Below, piece by piece: positions 51,994-61,800 of a DNA stretch of 64,000 nucleotides (the stretch's first letter is position 1; the number at the start of each line of letters is the position of its first letter). This DNA is from Pseudomonas xantholysinigenes (lineage in GTDB: Bacteria; Pseudomonadota; Gammaproteobacteria; Pseudomonadales; Pseudomonadaceae). Under the pieces are notes generated by a model, which ran no database searches, had not been told where the DNA came from, and was given only the letters and a program-made list of their open reading frames with translations. The position numbers and the translations under genes are program-made. Location of the stretch: assembly GCF_014268885.2 (NCBI RefSeq), contig NZ_CP077095.1, positions 2,609,501 to 2,673,500 on the forward strand, written 5' to 3'.

Positions 51994-52306
51994 CTGTGGG
52001 AGCGGCTTTAGCCGCGAACACCGGCACAGCCGGTGCCAGGCACCGCGTCGCCTTCTTCGCGGGTAAACCCGCTCCCACAGGCATAGCGCATGGCTTGAGG
52101 TCGGTGCGGTCACTGTGGGAGCGGCTTCAGCCGCGAACACCGGCGCAGCCGGTGCCAGGCACCGCGTCGCCTTCTTCGCGGGCAAGCCCGCTCCCACAGG
52201 TGTGGTGCATGCCATGAGGTCGGCGCGGTCCCTGTGGGAGCGGCTTCAGCCGCGAACACCGGCGCAGCCGGTGCCAGGCGCCGCGCCGCTTGCTTCGCGG
52301 CGGCCC
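51994..52306. repeat. Third 119-bp REP-unit array, opposite orientation
   Basis: Starts of the CTGTGGGAGCGGCTT element at 51994, 52113 and 52232 are exactly 119 bp apart. The sequence is the reverse complement of the units after csgG and after the NhaC-like gene. It fills most of the gap between the TpsA stop and the AraC gene at 52425; no gene is seen in it. Confidence 0.93.
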
Positions 52307-52424
52307 GATACACTCGCTGCCACAGACGTAGCTGTCCGCCCTCATGCGAGCATTGCCAAAAAACCGCACACCCACCCCCGGCAATCGCCAATAATCCCCC
52401 CACGCCACCATCAGACCCCAGCCG

Positions 52425-53177
52425 ATGCCACGCCCGATCATCCTGCCCCTCGCCGAGAACTACCGCCATGGCGAACACATCGCCCCGCACTGCCACGATC
52501 GGGCCCAGCTGATCCACGCAATCAGCGGGGTGGTCACGGTCAACGCGCGCGAAGGCAGCTGGGTGGTCCCGCCTGGTCGTGGGGTGTGGGTGCCGGCGGC
52601 GGCCGAGCACGAACTGCGCATGGCCGGCGTGGTGCGCATGCGCACGCTGTTCGTCGACCCTGGCGCGCGGCCCGACCTGCCGGGCCAATGCCAGGTGATC
52701 GAGATCTCGCCGCTGCTGCGCGAGCTGATCGTGCGCGCCATGGACATCGCCCCGGACTATCCAGCGCAAGGCCGCGAAGCGCGGATCATGCAACTGATCC
52801 TCGACGAAATTCGCGTGCTGCCGGTGTTCGCCCTGCATGTGCCCAGCCCACGCTCGGCGCAGTTGCAGGCGCTGTGCGAGGCCCTGCGCCAGGCTCCCGC
52901 CGAGGCCTGGAGCCTGGCCCGTGCCGCAGCCCACAGCGGCCTGAACCCACGCACCCTGACGCGCGCCTTCCAGCGCGAAACCGGGCTGAGCCTGGTGCAA
53001 TGGCTGCGGCGCATGCGCCTGCTGGCCAGCCTGGACGCCCTGGCGGCCGGGCAATCGGTGCTGGAGGTGGCGCTGGACCTGGGCTATGACAGCCCCAGCG
53101 CGTTCAGCGCCATGTTCCGCCGCACCTTGGGGGTGTCGCCCTCGGTCTACTTCGGCAGGGCCGCTGAGCGCTGGTAG
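52425..53177 (+). CDS. AraC-family transcriptional regulator
   Basis: This 250-residue protein has an N-terminal cupin domain (HIAPHCHDRAQLIHAISGVV, VVPPGRGVWVPAAAEHELRM) and a C-terminal AraC domain (LARAAAHSGLNPRTLTRAFQ, VLEVALDLGYDSPSAFSAMF). It belongs to the RmlC-cupin AraC type that often controls nearby transporters. Its stop lies inside the convergent NodT-type gene (31-bp overlap). Whether it regulates that efflux gene is unknown. Confidence 0.88.
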   Translation: MPRPIILPLAENYRHGEHIAPHCHDRAQLIHAISGVVTVNAREGSWVVPPGRGVWVPAAAEHELRMAGVVRMRTLFVDPGARPDLPGQCQVIEISPLLRELIVRAMDIAPDYPAQGREARIMQLILDEIRVLPVFALHVPSPRSAQLQALCEALRQAPAEAWSLARAAAHSGLNPRTLTRAFQRETGLSLVQWLRRMRLLASLDALAAGQSVLEVALDLGYDSPSAFSAMFRRTLGVSPSVYFGRAAERW

Positions 53178-54577
53178 GTCAGATTCGTTGGCGTTTCCCA
53201 GCCGCCACCGAGCGCGGCATACAGGTTGACCTCGGCCAGCAGTTGCGCCAGGCGATCGCTGATCAGGCCCTGCTGGGCGCTGAACAGCGCGCGCTGCGCA
53301 TCGAGGAAGGCCAGGCTGCTGTCGATGCCGTTGCGGTAGCGGTTTTCGGCCAGGTCATGGTAGCGCTGGCTGGCCGCCACCAGGTCGCGCTGCGCCTGTA
53401 GCTGATCCTGGTAGGTGCCGCGGGCGGCGAGGCCGTCGGCGACTTCCTGGAAGGCGGTCTGGATCGATTTCTCGTAGCGCGCCACCTGGATGTCCTTCTG
53501 CAGCTTGGCGTAGTCGAGGCTGGCGCGCAGGCTGCCGGCGTTGAACAGCGGCAGGTTGATCTGCGGCTGGAACAGCCAGCTGCCGGAGCCGGCGTCGAAC
53601 AGGTCGGACAACTCGCGGCTGCTGCTGCCGGCATTGGCGGTCAGGCTGATGCTCGGAAAGAACGCGGCCCGCGCCGCGCCGATATTGGCGTTGGCGGCCT
53701 GCAACTGATATTCCGCCTGGCGAATGTCGGGGCGCCGCTGCAACAGGTCGGCCGGCAGGCCAGCGGGCAGCCGGGCGATCTGCTCGTCGGCCAGGGCCAT
53801 GGCCGGCAGGTCGTCGCGCACTGGCATGCCCACCAGGCGCTGGAGTTGGTTGAGGTCCTGGGCCGCCAGGCGGGTATAGCGGGCCACCGCCGCGCGGGAG
53901 CTGTCGACGCGGGTGGTGGCCTGGATCTGATCGAGCGCCGAGACCGTGCCGGTACGGCGCTGGCGCTGGGTCAGGCCCAGGCTCTGCTGGTCGGCGTGCA
54001 AGGTCTGTTGCGACAGCGCCAGCAGTTCCTGGTCGGCGCGCCAGGTCAGGTAGGCGCCGGCGACGCTGGTGATCAGGCTCAGCTCGGCGCTGCGCCGGGC
54101 CTCGTCGGTGGCCAGGTAGTTGAGCAGCGCCTGGTCGCTGAGACTGCGCAGGCGACCGAACAGGTCGAGCTCGTAGGCGCTGATGCCGACGGTGGCCGAC
54201 TGCTGGGCGCTGATCATGCCGGCGCCGCCGGTGCGGCGGCGGGGCAGGTATTGGCGCGTGCCCTGGGCATTGGCGGCGATCTTCGGCAGCAGCTCGGCGC
54301 GCTGGATACGGTACTGGGCGCGGTAGGCTTCGACATTGAGCACGGCTTGGCGCAGGTCGCGGTTGTTGACCATGGCCACGGCCAGCAGTTGGCGCAGGGC
54401 CGGGTCATGGAACACCGCCTGCCAGTCGCCGGGCAGGGTCGTGACCGCGGGGCCGCGCTGGTAGGCGGCCCCTTCGGGGTAATGGGCGGGGGCGGGCGAG
54501 GCCGGACGCTGGTAGTCCGGCGCCAAGGTGCAGCCGGCCAGGAGCACGGCAAGCAGGGGTAGGGTCGTTCGTGGCAT
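53147..54577 (-). CDS. NodT/OprM-type outer-membrane efflux lipoprotein
   Basis: This 476-residue protein is a TolC-like outer-membrane factor: a signal peptide with a lipobox (LLAGC), then CTLAPDYQRP, and two OEP repeats with DLRQAVLNVEAYRAQYRIQR and LPADLLQRRPDIRQAEYQLQ. It should form a trimeric exit duct. The usual RND or MacA/MacB partner is not encoded here. Genes for a NodT-like factor and a LuxR regulator beside the initiating NRPS are common in Pseudomonas lipopeptide loci, so export of the lipopeptide is a reasonable guess. It lies 15 bp after luxR, likely in one transcript. Confidence 0.9.
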   Translation of the reverse strand: MPRTTLPLLAVLLAGCTLAPDYQRPASPAPAHYPEGAAYQRGPAVTTLPGDWQAVFHDPALRQLLAVAMVNNRDLRQAVLNVEAYRAQYRIQRAELLPKIAANAQGTRQYLPRRRTGGAGMISAQQSATVGISAYELDLFGRLRSLSDQALLNYLATDEARRSAELSLITSVAGAYLTWRADQELLALSQQTLHADQQSLGLTQRQRRTGTVSALDQIQATTRVDSSRAAVARYTRLAAQDLNQLQRLVGMPVRDDLPAMALADEQIARLPAGLPADLLQRRPDIRQAEYQLQAANANIGAARAAFFPSISLTANAGSSSRELSDLFDAGSGSWLFQPQINLPLFNAGSLRASLDYAKLQKDIQVARYEKSIQTAFQEVADGLAARGTYQDQLQAQRDLVAASQRYHDLAENRYRNGIDSSLAFLDAQRALFSAQQGLISDRLAQLLAEVNLYAALGGGWETPTNLTYQRSAALPK

Positions 54578-54592
54578 GACGGGGTCTCGCGG

Positions 54593-55363
54593 TCAGTTAC
54601 CGGCCATCCAGCGGGCCAGGCCGTGGCGACCGCTGACGCCCAGCTTGGCGGTGGCACGCTTGAGGTAGGTTTCGATCGAACTGTTCTTGACGTTCAGGCG
54701 CAGGGCCAGTTGCGGCACGGTGTCGCCGGTCAGCAGGCCGATGCAGACTTCCTGCTCGCGGCTGGACAGGCGAATGCCTTCTTGTTCCAGGCGATCACCG
54801 AACAATTGACGCATGGTGCCCGCTTCGTCGGGCAGCTCCCGCCCAGGTCGGCGCAGGCCGGCCACCTGGAGCAGTTGCGCGTGGTGCTCGACCAACGGCA
54901 GCAAGGTGTCCGACAGGGTCTTGAGCAATGACAGCTCGGCCAGGGAGAACGCCCGCTGGGTCGGCTGGCGGTAGCAGCAGATCACCCAGCGGCGGTTGCC
55001 GCTGCGCGAGACCAGCTTGCACTGGTGGGCGTCGCCCTCGGCGTTCACCGGGGTGTTGATCTGGATCAGCAGCGGGTCTTCCATGCGCATGATGCTCTGC
55101 AGCAACGGATGACGCAGCGGCCGGGTAGTGGTGACGGCGGCGGGGTAGCCGGCGTTGCCCAGGACCTTGACTTGGTGGATACGGGTTTGCTCGCTGTCGA
55201 GGGTCCATTCGCTGAGATCGAGCCGATGAATCGGTACCAGGCCGCTGACCAGCTCGAACATCTGCTCGGCGAAGCCTTGGTCGCCGGTACTGGCGACCAA
55301 GGCGCCCAGCTGCAGGTACAGGAGCGGGTCGTGGTGGTGCGTGCGGCTGTCGGTCAGCTTCAT
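54593..55363 (-). CDS. LuxR-family regulator next to the NRPS
   Basis: This 256-residue protein has a C-terminal LuxR-type helix-turn-helix (IRLSSREQEVCIGLLTGDTV, then LALRLNVKNSSIETYLKRAT) and an N-terminal part with no typical acyl-homoserine-lactone pocket that I can verify. The chosen ATG at 55363 has AAGGAAG upstream on its strand. It is divergent from the NRPS with 454 bp between them. Lipopeptide clusters in Pseudomonas usually carry such a LuxR regulator next to the first synthetase and depend on it, so direct control of the NRPS is likely. Confidence 0.88.
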   Translation of the reverse strand: MKLTDSRTHHHDPLLYLQLGALVASTGDQGFAEQMFELVSGLVPIHRLDLSEWTLDSEQTRIHQVKVLGNAGYPAAVTTTRPLRHPLLQSIMRMEDPLLIQINTPVNAEGDAHQCKLVSRSGNRRWVICCYRQPTQRAFSLAELSLLKTLSDTLLPLVEHHAQLLQVAGLRRPGRELPDEAGTMRQLFGDRLEQEGIRLSSREQEVCIGLLTGDTVPQLALRLNVKNSSIETYLKRATAKLGVSGRHGLARWMAGN

Positions 55364-55817
55364 GTGCTTTCTTCCTTGATTCGCTAACGCTGCGGTTGGG
55401 TCTCGCGGTCGAGTCCTCTCTGTGGTGCGGGTTTGGCGGTATTGAATAGCAGGCTCCAAGCCGGCGTCTGTAATGGAAACCAGGGACAGGAAAGGCCATT
55501 TTCGCGGCAGTGGAAAGCCGCCTTGTGTGTGCCCGACAGGGTGAGCGTGCGTCGGTTTGTCGGACAATTTGCGTCAGAAATCGACCAGATCGTGACCAAT
55601 GGCTGCGACAAGGCTGTGGGGGAGGTCATTGCTGGTGGTGGGCAGGCGCCAATGTCCTACAAAAAAATCAGTGCCTTTACAGGGCTCTTTAGGCAATGGC
55701 CCAGCTACGTCCGACCCACGTCCGCTGGTCGGGTTGTCCGGGTTTGTCGGGCCATACAGTACTTGCCGGGCGATGCTTGAATGCGCGGACGACCCGTTTC
55801 AAGGATGACGCCCCCTC
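55364..55817. promoter_or_regulatory. Divergent promoter region between luxR and the NRPS
   Basis: No gene is seen in these 454 bp. A perfect short dyad TTGTC-G-GACAA lies at 55557-55567. Similar GTCC/GTCG-rich blocks occur at 55710-55752, including CCGACC (hairpin arm) pairing with GGTCGG. These are candidate LuxR sites, though no known consensus is matched. Confidence 0.4.
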
Positions 55818-58800
55818 ATGTTCGCCGCCGACAGCTTTGCCCTGACCACCGCCCAGCGCGACATCTGGCTGGACCAGTTGAGCCATGGTGATTCGCCGCT
55901 GTACAACATTGGCGGCTACGTCGAGCTCGACGGCGCCATCGACCTGGCCCGATTGCGCCAGGCCCTGGCGCACTTGGTGCGCGTGCATGACGGCTTGCGT
56001 ACCCAGTTGCTGCCCGACCCGGCTGGCAGCGGGCTGCCACGCCAGCGTTTCGTCGAGGCGATGGCGGTGCCGCTGGACGAGCACGACCTGCGTGCGCACA
56101 GCGACCCGGACGCCGCCGCGCAGCATCTGGTGAAGACGCAGATGCGCCAGCACTTCGCCCTCGATCAAGGGCCCTTGTTGCGCGTAGCGCTGATCCGCCT
56201 GGGCGACCAACGCTACCGGCTGGCCGCCCAGGCCCATCACCTGATGCTCGATGGCTGGGGCTTCGAACAGTTCTTCCATCAATTGGGGGAGTACTACGGG
56301 CTGCTCGAGCAGGGCTTGCCGTTGCCGGTCGCGGCGCCGTCCTACCGCGCCTATATCGACGAGGACCTGGCCTACCAGGGGTCGGCCCGCGAGCGACGCG
56401 ACCGTGAGTATTGGCAGGCGCAGTACCAGCGACTGCCCGATGCGCTGTTGCGCCCGCGTGAACGCGGGCCCTCTGCCACCTCGCCCAGCCAGGCATACGA
56501 ACAACCGTTCGAGCCGCAGGTGCTGGCACGTATGCAGCAGCTTGCCAGCGAGTTGCAGGCCTCACCGCTGCATGTGCTGCTGGCGGCGCTGCATGTGTGC
56601 TGCACCCGCAGCGCCCAGCGCGACGACTGGGTGGTCGGCCTGCCGCTGCGCAATCGCGGTGGAGCCCGGCACAAGGCGACGCTGGGGCTGTTCGCCCAGG
56701 TCAGCGCCCTGCGCATGGATTTTGGCCGTGAACTGAGTTTCGCCGCGTTGGTGCGCGCCATCGCCGACCGCCTGCGACATGACTTGCGCCATCAACGCCT
56801 GCCGGTGAGCGAACTGAACCGTGCGCTTGGCCTACTGCGCGAGGAGCGCGCGCAGCTGTTCGAGGTGACGGTATCCTTCGAGGAAGAGGGCAACGACCTG
56901 CGCTACGGGGCTTTGCCGGCGCACTCGGTGAAGGTCAGCAACGACCATGAGCCCACACCCTTGTCGCTGTACCTGCGCAGCAACCGGCACAACGGCAAGG
57001 CCTGGCTGCACCTGGTGCACAACCTGGCCTGGGTGGATGCCGACGAGGCGCGGGCGCTGGGTGAGCGCCTGCTGTGGGTGCTGGCCCAAGGGCTGGCGCA
57101 ACCGGAGCGCGCGGTCGAGGACTTCGAGCTACTGACAGACGCCGAGCAAGACCTGCTCGCACAGTGGAATGCCACGGCCAGCGCCGCTCCCAGCGAATGT
57201 CTGGTGCACCGCCGCATCGAGGACCATGCGGCCCGGTATCCCGATGCCGTGGCGGCCGAGCAGCAAGGTCGCCGCCTGACCTATGGCGCCCTCAACCAGC
57301 AGGCCAATGCCCTTGCCGCGCAACTGATACACCTGGGCGTGGGGCCCGAGCAGCGCGTGGCGGTATTGGCCCGGCGCGGGCTCGATACCCTGGTCGGCCT
57401 GTTGGCCGTGCTCAAGGCGGGCGCGGCCTATGTGCCAATCGACCCGGCACATCCCCGCGAGCGCCTCGACTACCTGATGCGCGATTGCGCGCCCAAGGTG
57501 CTGCTGACCCAGTCCGACCTGCGCGAAAGCGTGACGTTCGGCGATCTGCCGGTGATCGAACTGGATCGCCTCGCCCCGACGTCCGCGCCACAGGCCAACC
57601 CCCGCATCGAGGGCCTTGGTGCCTCCAGCCTGGTCTATGTGATCTACACCTCCGGTTCCACCGGGCAACCCAAGGGGGTGATGGTCGAGCAGCGCATGCT
57701 CGCCAACCTGGTGGACTGGCATTGCACGGCCTTCGACCTGCGACCCGGCAGCCATGCCTCGAGCCTGGCTGGCTTTGGTTTCGATGCCATGGCCTGGGAA
57801 GTCTGGCCGACCCTGTGCGCCGGCGCGACCTTGCACTTGGCGCCGGTGGGCGAGGGCGCCGAGGACATCGACGGCCTGTTGCGTTGGTGGCGCGCTCAGC
57901 CGTTGCAGGTGAGCTTCCTGCCGACCCCGGTGGCCGAGCATGCCTTCGCCCAAGGCCTGCCGCACCCGACCTTGCGCACGCTGTTGGTGGGGGGTGATCG
58001 ACTGCGGCGCCTGGCCCGCGAGCGGGAGTACCAGGTGATCAACAACTACGGCCCCACCGAAACGACTGTGGTGGCCACCTCGGGGCCTGTCGAGCCCGGT
58101 GCGCCTTTGCATATTGGTGGCGCGATCGCCAACACCCGGTTGTACGTGCTCGATGCGCGCCTGCGCCAATTGCCGATCGGTGCTGTCGGCGAACTGTACA
58201 TTGGTGGCGCCGGGGTCGCCCGGGGCTATCTGAACCGGCCTGGGCTGACCGCCGAGCGTTTCCTCGACGACCCCTTCGCCACGCAACCCGGCGCGCGCCT
58301 GTACCGCACCGGCGACCTGGTGCGTTGGCGCGGCGACGGCACCCTGGAGTACCTCGGGCGCAACGATGACCAGGTGAAGATCCGTGGCGTGCGGGTCGAG
58401 CTGGGCGAAATCGAGGCCGCGCTGGTTGCTGACGCCGCCGTGCGCGAGGCGGTGGTGCTGCTGCGCGACGGGCAGCTGGTGGCCTGGTACATCGGCGCGG
58501 CACCGACCAGCCCGCTGGCCCTGCACCAGCACTTGCGCGCGCGGTTGCCCGCCGCCTTGCTGCCTGCGGCCTATGTGCCGATGTCGGCCTGGCCACTGAC
58601 CGCCAATGGCAAGCTCGACCGCCGCGCCTTGCCGGCAGCGGGCGCCGACACCCAGGTACGGCGTGCCCACGAACCACCTCAGGGGGCGATCGAACAGCGC
58701 TTGGCGGCGCTGTGGGCCGAGCTGTTGCAGGTCGAGCGGGTTGGCCGCCAGGACCATTTCTTCGAGCTGGGAGGGCATTCGCTGCTAGCAGTGCAGTTGA

Positions 58801-61800
58801 TCGAGCGCATGCGCCAACAAGGCCTGCAGGTCGACGCCCAGGTGCTGTTCGGTCAGCCGACCTTGGCCAGCCTGGCCGCCGCCGTCGAGACGGGGCCGGC
58901 CACTAGGGTGGCGGCCAACCGGGTGCCGCTGGGTTGCGCACGGATCACCCCCGATTTGCTTGCCCTGGCCACCCTGGAGCAGGACGCCATCGAGCGGATC
59001 GTCGCCACGGTGCCAGGCGGCACGGCCAATGTGCAGGAGATCTATCCGCTCGCACCGCTACAGGAAGGCCTGCTCTACCACCACCTCACCGAGGCCCGCG
59101 ACCCCTACCAGCAAGATGCGTTGTTCCGTTTCGAGCGCCGGGCGGACCTGGACGCCTTCAGCCAGGCGCTGGAGCAGGTCATCGCCCGCCATGACATTCT
59201 GCGTACCAGCCTGGCCTGGGAGGGCCTGGAGCAGCCGCAGCAGGTGGTCTGGCGCCAGGCCAGGCTGCCGCTGACGTTGCTCGACGCCAGCCCCGCAGAC
59301 GCCGTGGCGGCATTGCGTGCCCACGGCCAGGCCCTGGATTTGCGCGTGGCGCCGATGATGGCCTTGACCTGTGTCGAGGACCAGGGACAGTGGCTGGGCT
59401 TGTTGCGTTTCCATCACCTGGTCAACGATGCGGTCTCGGTGCAGGTGCTGCTCAACGAGTTGCGCGCGACGATGCTCGGCCAGGTCGAGACGTTGCCGGC
59501 GCCGGTGGCCTATCGCAACTATGTGGCTCGCAGCCGCGATCCGGCCCGTCAGGCCGGTCACGAGGCGTTCTTCAGCGCCACCCTGGCCGCCGTCGAGGCG
59601 CCGCCGCGCTTGGCGGGGATGGATGAGCAGGGGACGCCGGACAGCTGCGTGACAAGGCTCTCGACGACCCTTGTCAGCGCAATGCGGCGCTTGGCGCGCC
59701 AGCACGATGTCGGCCTGGGCAGCCTGCTGCACCTGGCCTGGGCCCAGGTGCTTGGCGCGCTGGGTGGTCGCGACGAGGTGGTGTTCGGCAGCGTGCTGCT
59801 GGGCCGGGTGATGGCGGGCGAGGGCGCCGAGCGAGCGTTGGGCATGTTCGTCAACAGCCTGCCGCTGCGGGTCGCGCTGGCCGGGCGCAGTGTCGGCCAG
59901 GCCCTGGCGGCGACCCATGCGCAACTGGCGGCGTTGCTGGCCCATGAGGACGCGCCACGGGTAATGGCCCAGCGTTGCAGCGGCCTGCCGGCCGGGGTGG
60001 CGCTGTTCGACTGCCTGCTCAACTACCGCCAAGGCGCGGCCCTCGAACACCTGGCGTTGCCGGGCGTGACCTTGGTGGAGGCCAGCGAAGTGCACAGCCA
60101 CGCCCTGGTGCTGACCGTGGATGATGATGGCGAGGCGTTGCGCCTGGCTGTGCGCGCGCCCGGCGAACTGGGCGCGGCGCGGGTGCTGGGGCATGTCGAA
60201 TGCGCGCTGCAGGCAATGACCGAGGCGTTGCAGGCAGATCCGGCGCTGCCGTTGGACGGCCTGAGCAGCTTGCCCGCCGAGGAGCGTGCGTACCTGCTGG
60301 AGACCCTCAATGACACCGAGGTGGCGCTGGATCGCGCCTATTCACACTTGCCGGCGCTGTTCGCCGCCCAGGTGCGGCGCACGCCGGATGCCGTGGCACT
60401 GCAGAGCGAGGCAGGGCAGTTGAGCTACCGCGAGCTGGATGCCCAGGCCAACCGCCTGGCCCACCACCTGATCGGCCTGGGGGTTGGGCCGGACCAGCGG
60501 GTCGCGGTGTGCGTCGAACGTGGCGCGGCGCTGCTCATTGGCCTGCTGGGTGTGCTCAAGGCCGGGGGCGCCTATGTGCCATTGGACCCGGGCTACCCCG
60601 ACGAACGCCTGCAATACATGTTGGCCGACAGTGCGCCGGTGGCCTTGCTGGTGCACGCTGCCACACGCGGGCTGTTCGCTGATCAGGCCACCACGCTGGT
60701 CGATCTCGACCTGGCGGACTGGCAAGCGCACGCCGAGCAAGCCCCGGCGCTCGACAAGCTGACGGGCGAGCACCTGGCCTATGTGATGTACACCTCAGGC
60801 TCCACCGGCACGCCGAAAGGGGTGATGGTCGAGCACCGTGGCCTGTGCAACCTGATGCACTGGGGCTCGAGCCTGTGCCCACCGCAGCCCGACGGCGCGT
60901 TGCTGCAACGGGCGCCGTTCAGTTTCGACGGTTCGGTGTGGGAGCTGTTCTGGCCGTTGTGCGCCGGCCTGCGCCTGGTGCTGGCGCGCCCGGACGGCCA
61001 CCGCGACCCCGAGTACCTGGTGCAACTGATCAAGGCGCGGCGGGTGAGCATCGTCAAGTTCGTGCCGGCCCTGCTGCATGCATTCCTCGATGCGCCGGGG
61101 GTGGCGCAGTGCAACAGCCTCACCGATATCTTCTGTGGCGGTGGCGAGTTGACCCTGGCCTTGGCCCAGCGCCTGCGCGAACTACTGCCCCGGGTGCGCC
61201 TGCACAATGTCTACGGCCCTACCGAGGCCACCGTCGACAGCACCGCCTGGACCCTTGAAGCGGATGCACCGCTGCCGCTCAAGGCGCCGCCGATCGGCCG
61301 CCCCATCGGCAATACCCGGCTCTACGTGCTTGACGCACAGGACCGTCCGGTGCCGCTGGGGTGCAGCGGCGAGCTGCATATTGGCGGCATGGGCGTGGCC
61401 CGTGGCTACCTGGGCCTGCCCGCGTTGCAGGCGGCGCGGTTCATTGCCAGCCCGTTCGTTGCGGGTGACCGGCTGTACCGTACCGGCGACCTGGTGCGCT
61501 ACCGCGCCGACGGCGAGCTGGAGTTCCTTGGCCGCAACGATTTCCAGGTCAAGCTCAATGGGCTGCGGATCGAACCGGGCGAGCTCGAGGCGCTGCTGAT
61601 GGCCCATCCGGCGCTGGGCCAGGCCGTGGTGCTGGTGCGCGACGAGCGCCTGGTGGCCTATGTAACTTGCCGCGAGGGCCAGTTGGCGCCCGCGCCGGAG
61701 GCCCTGCGCGGCTATCTGTTGGCCCGGGTGCCGGCGTACATGGTGCCGTCGGCCTATGTACTGCTTGCCGAGTTGCCGCTGAGCCCCAACGGCAAGGTCG

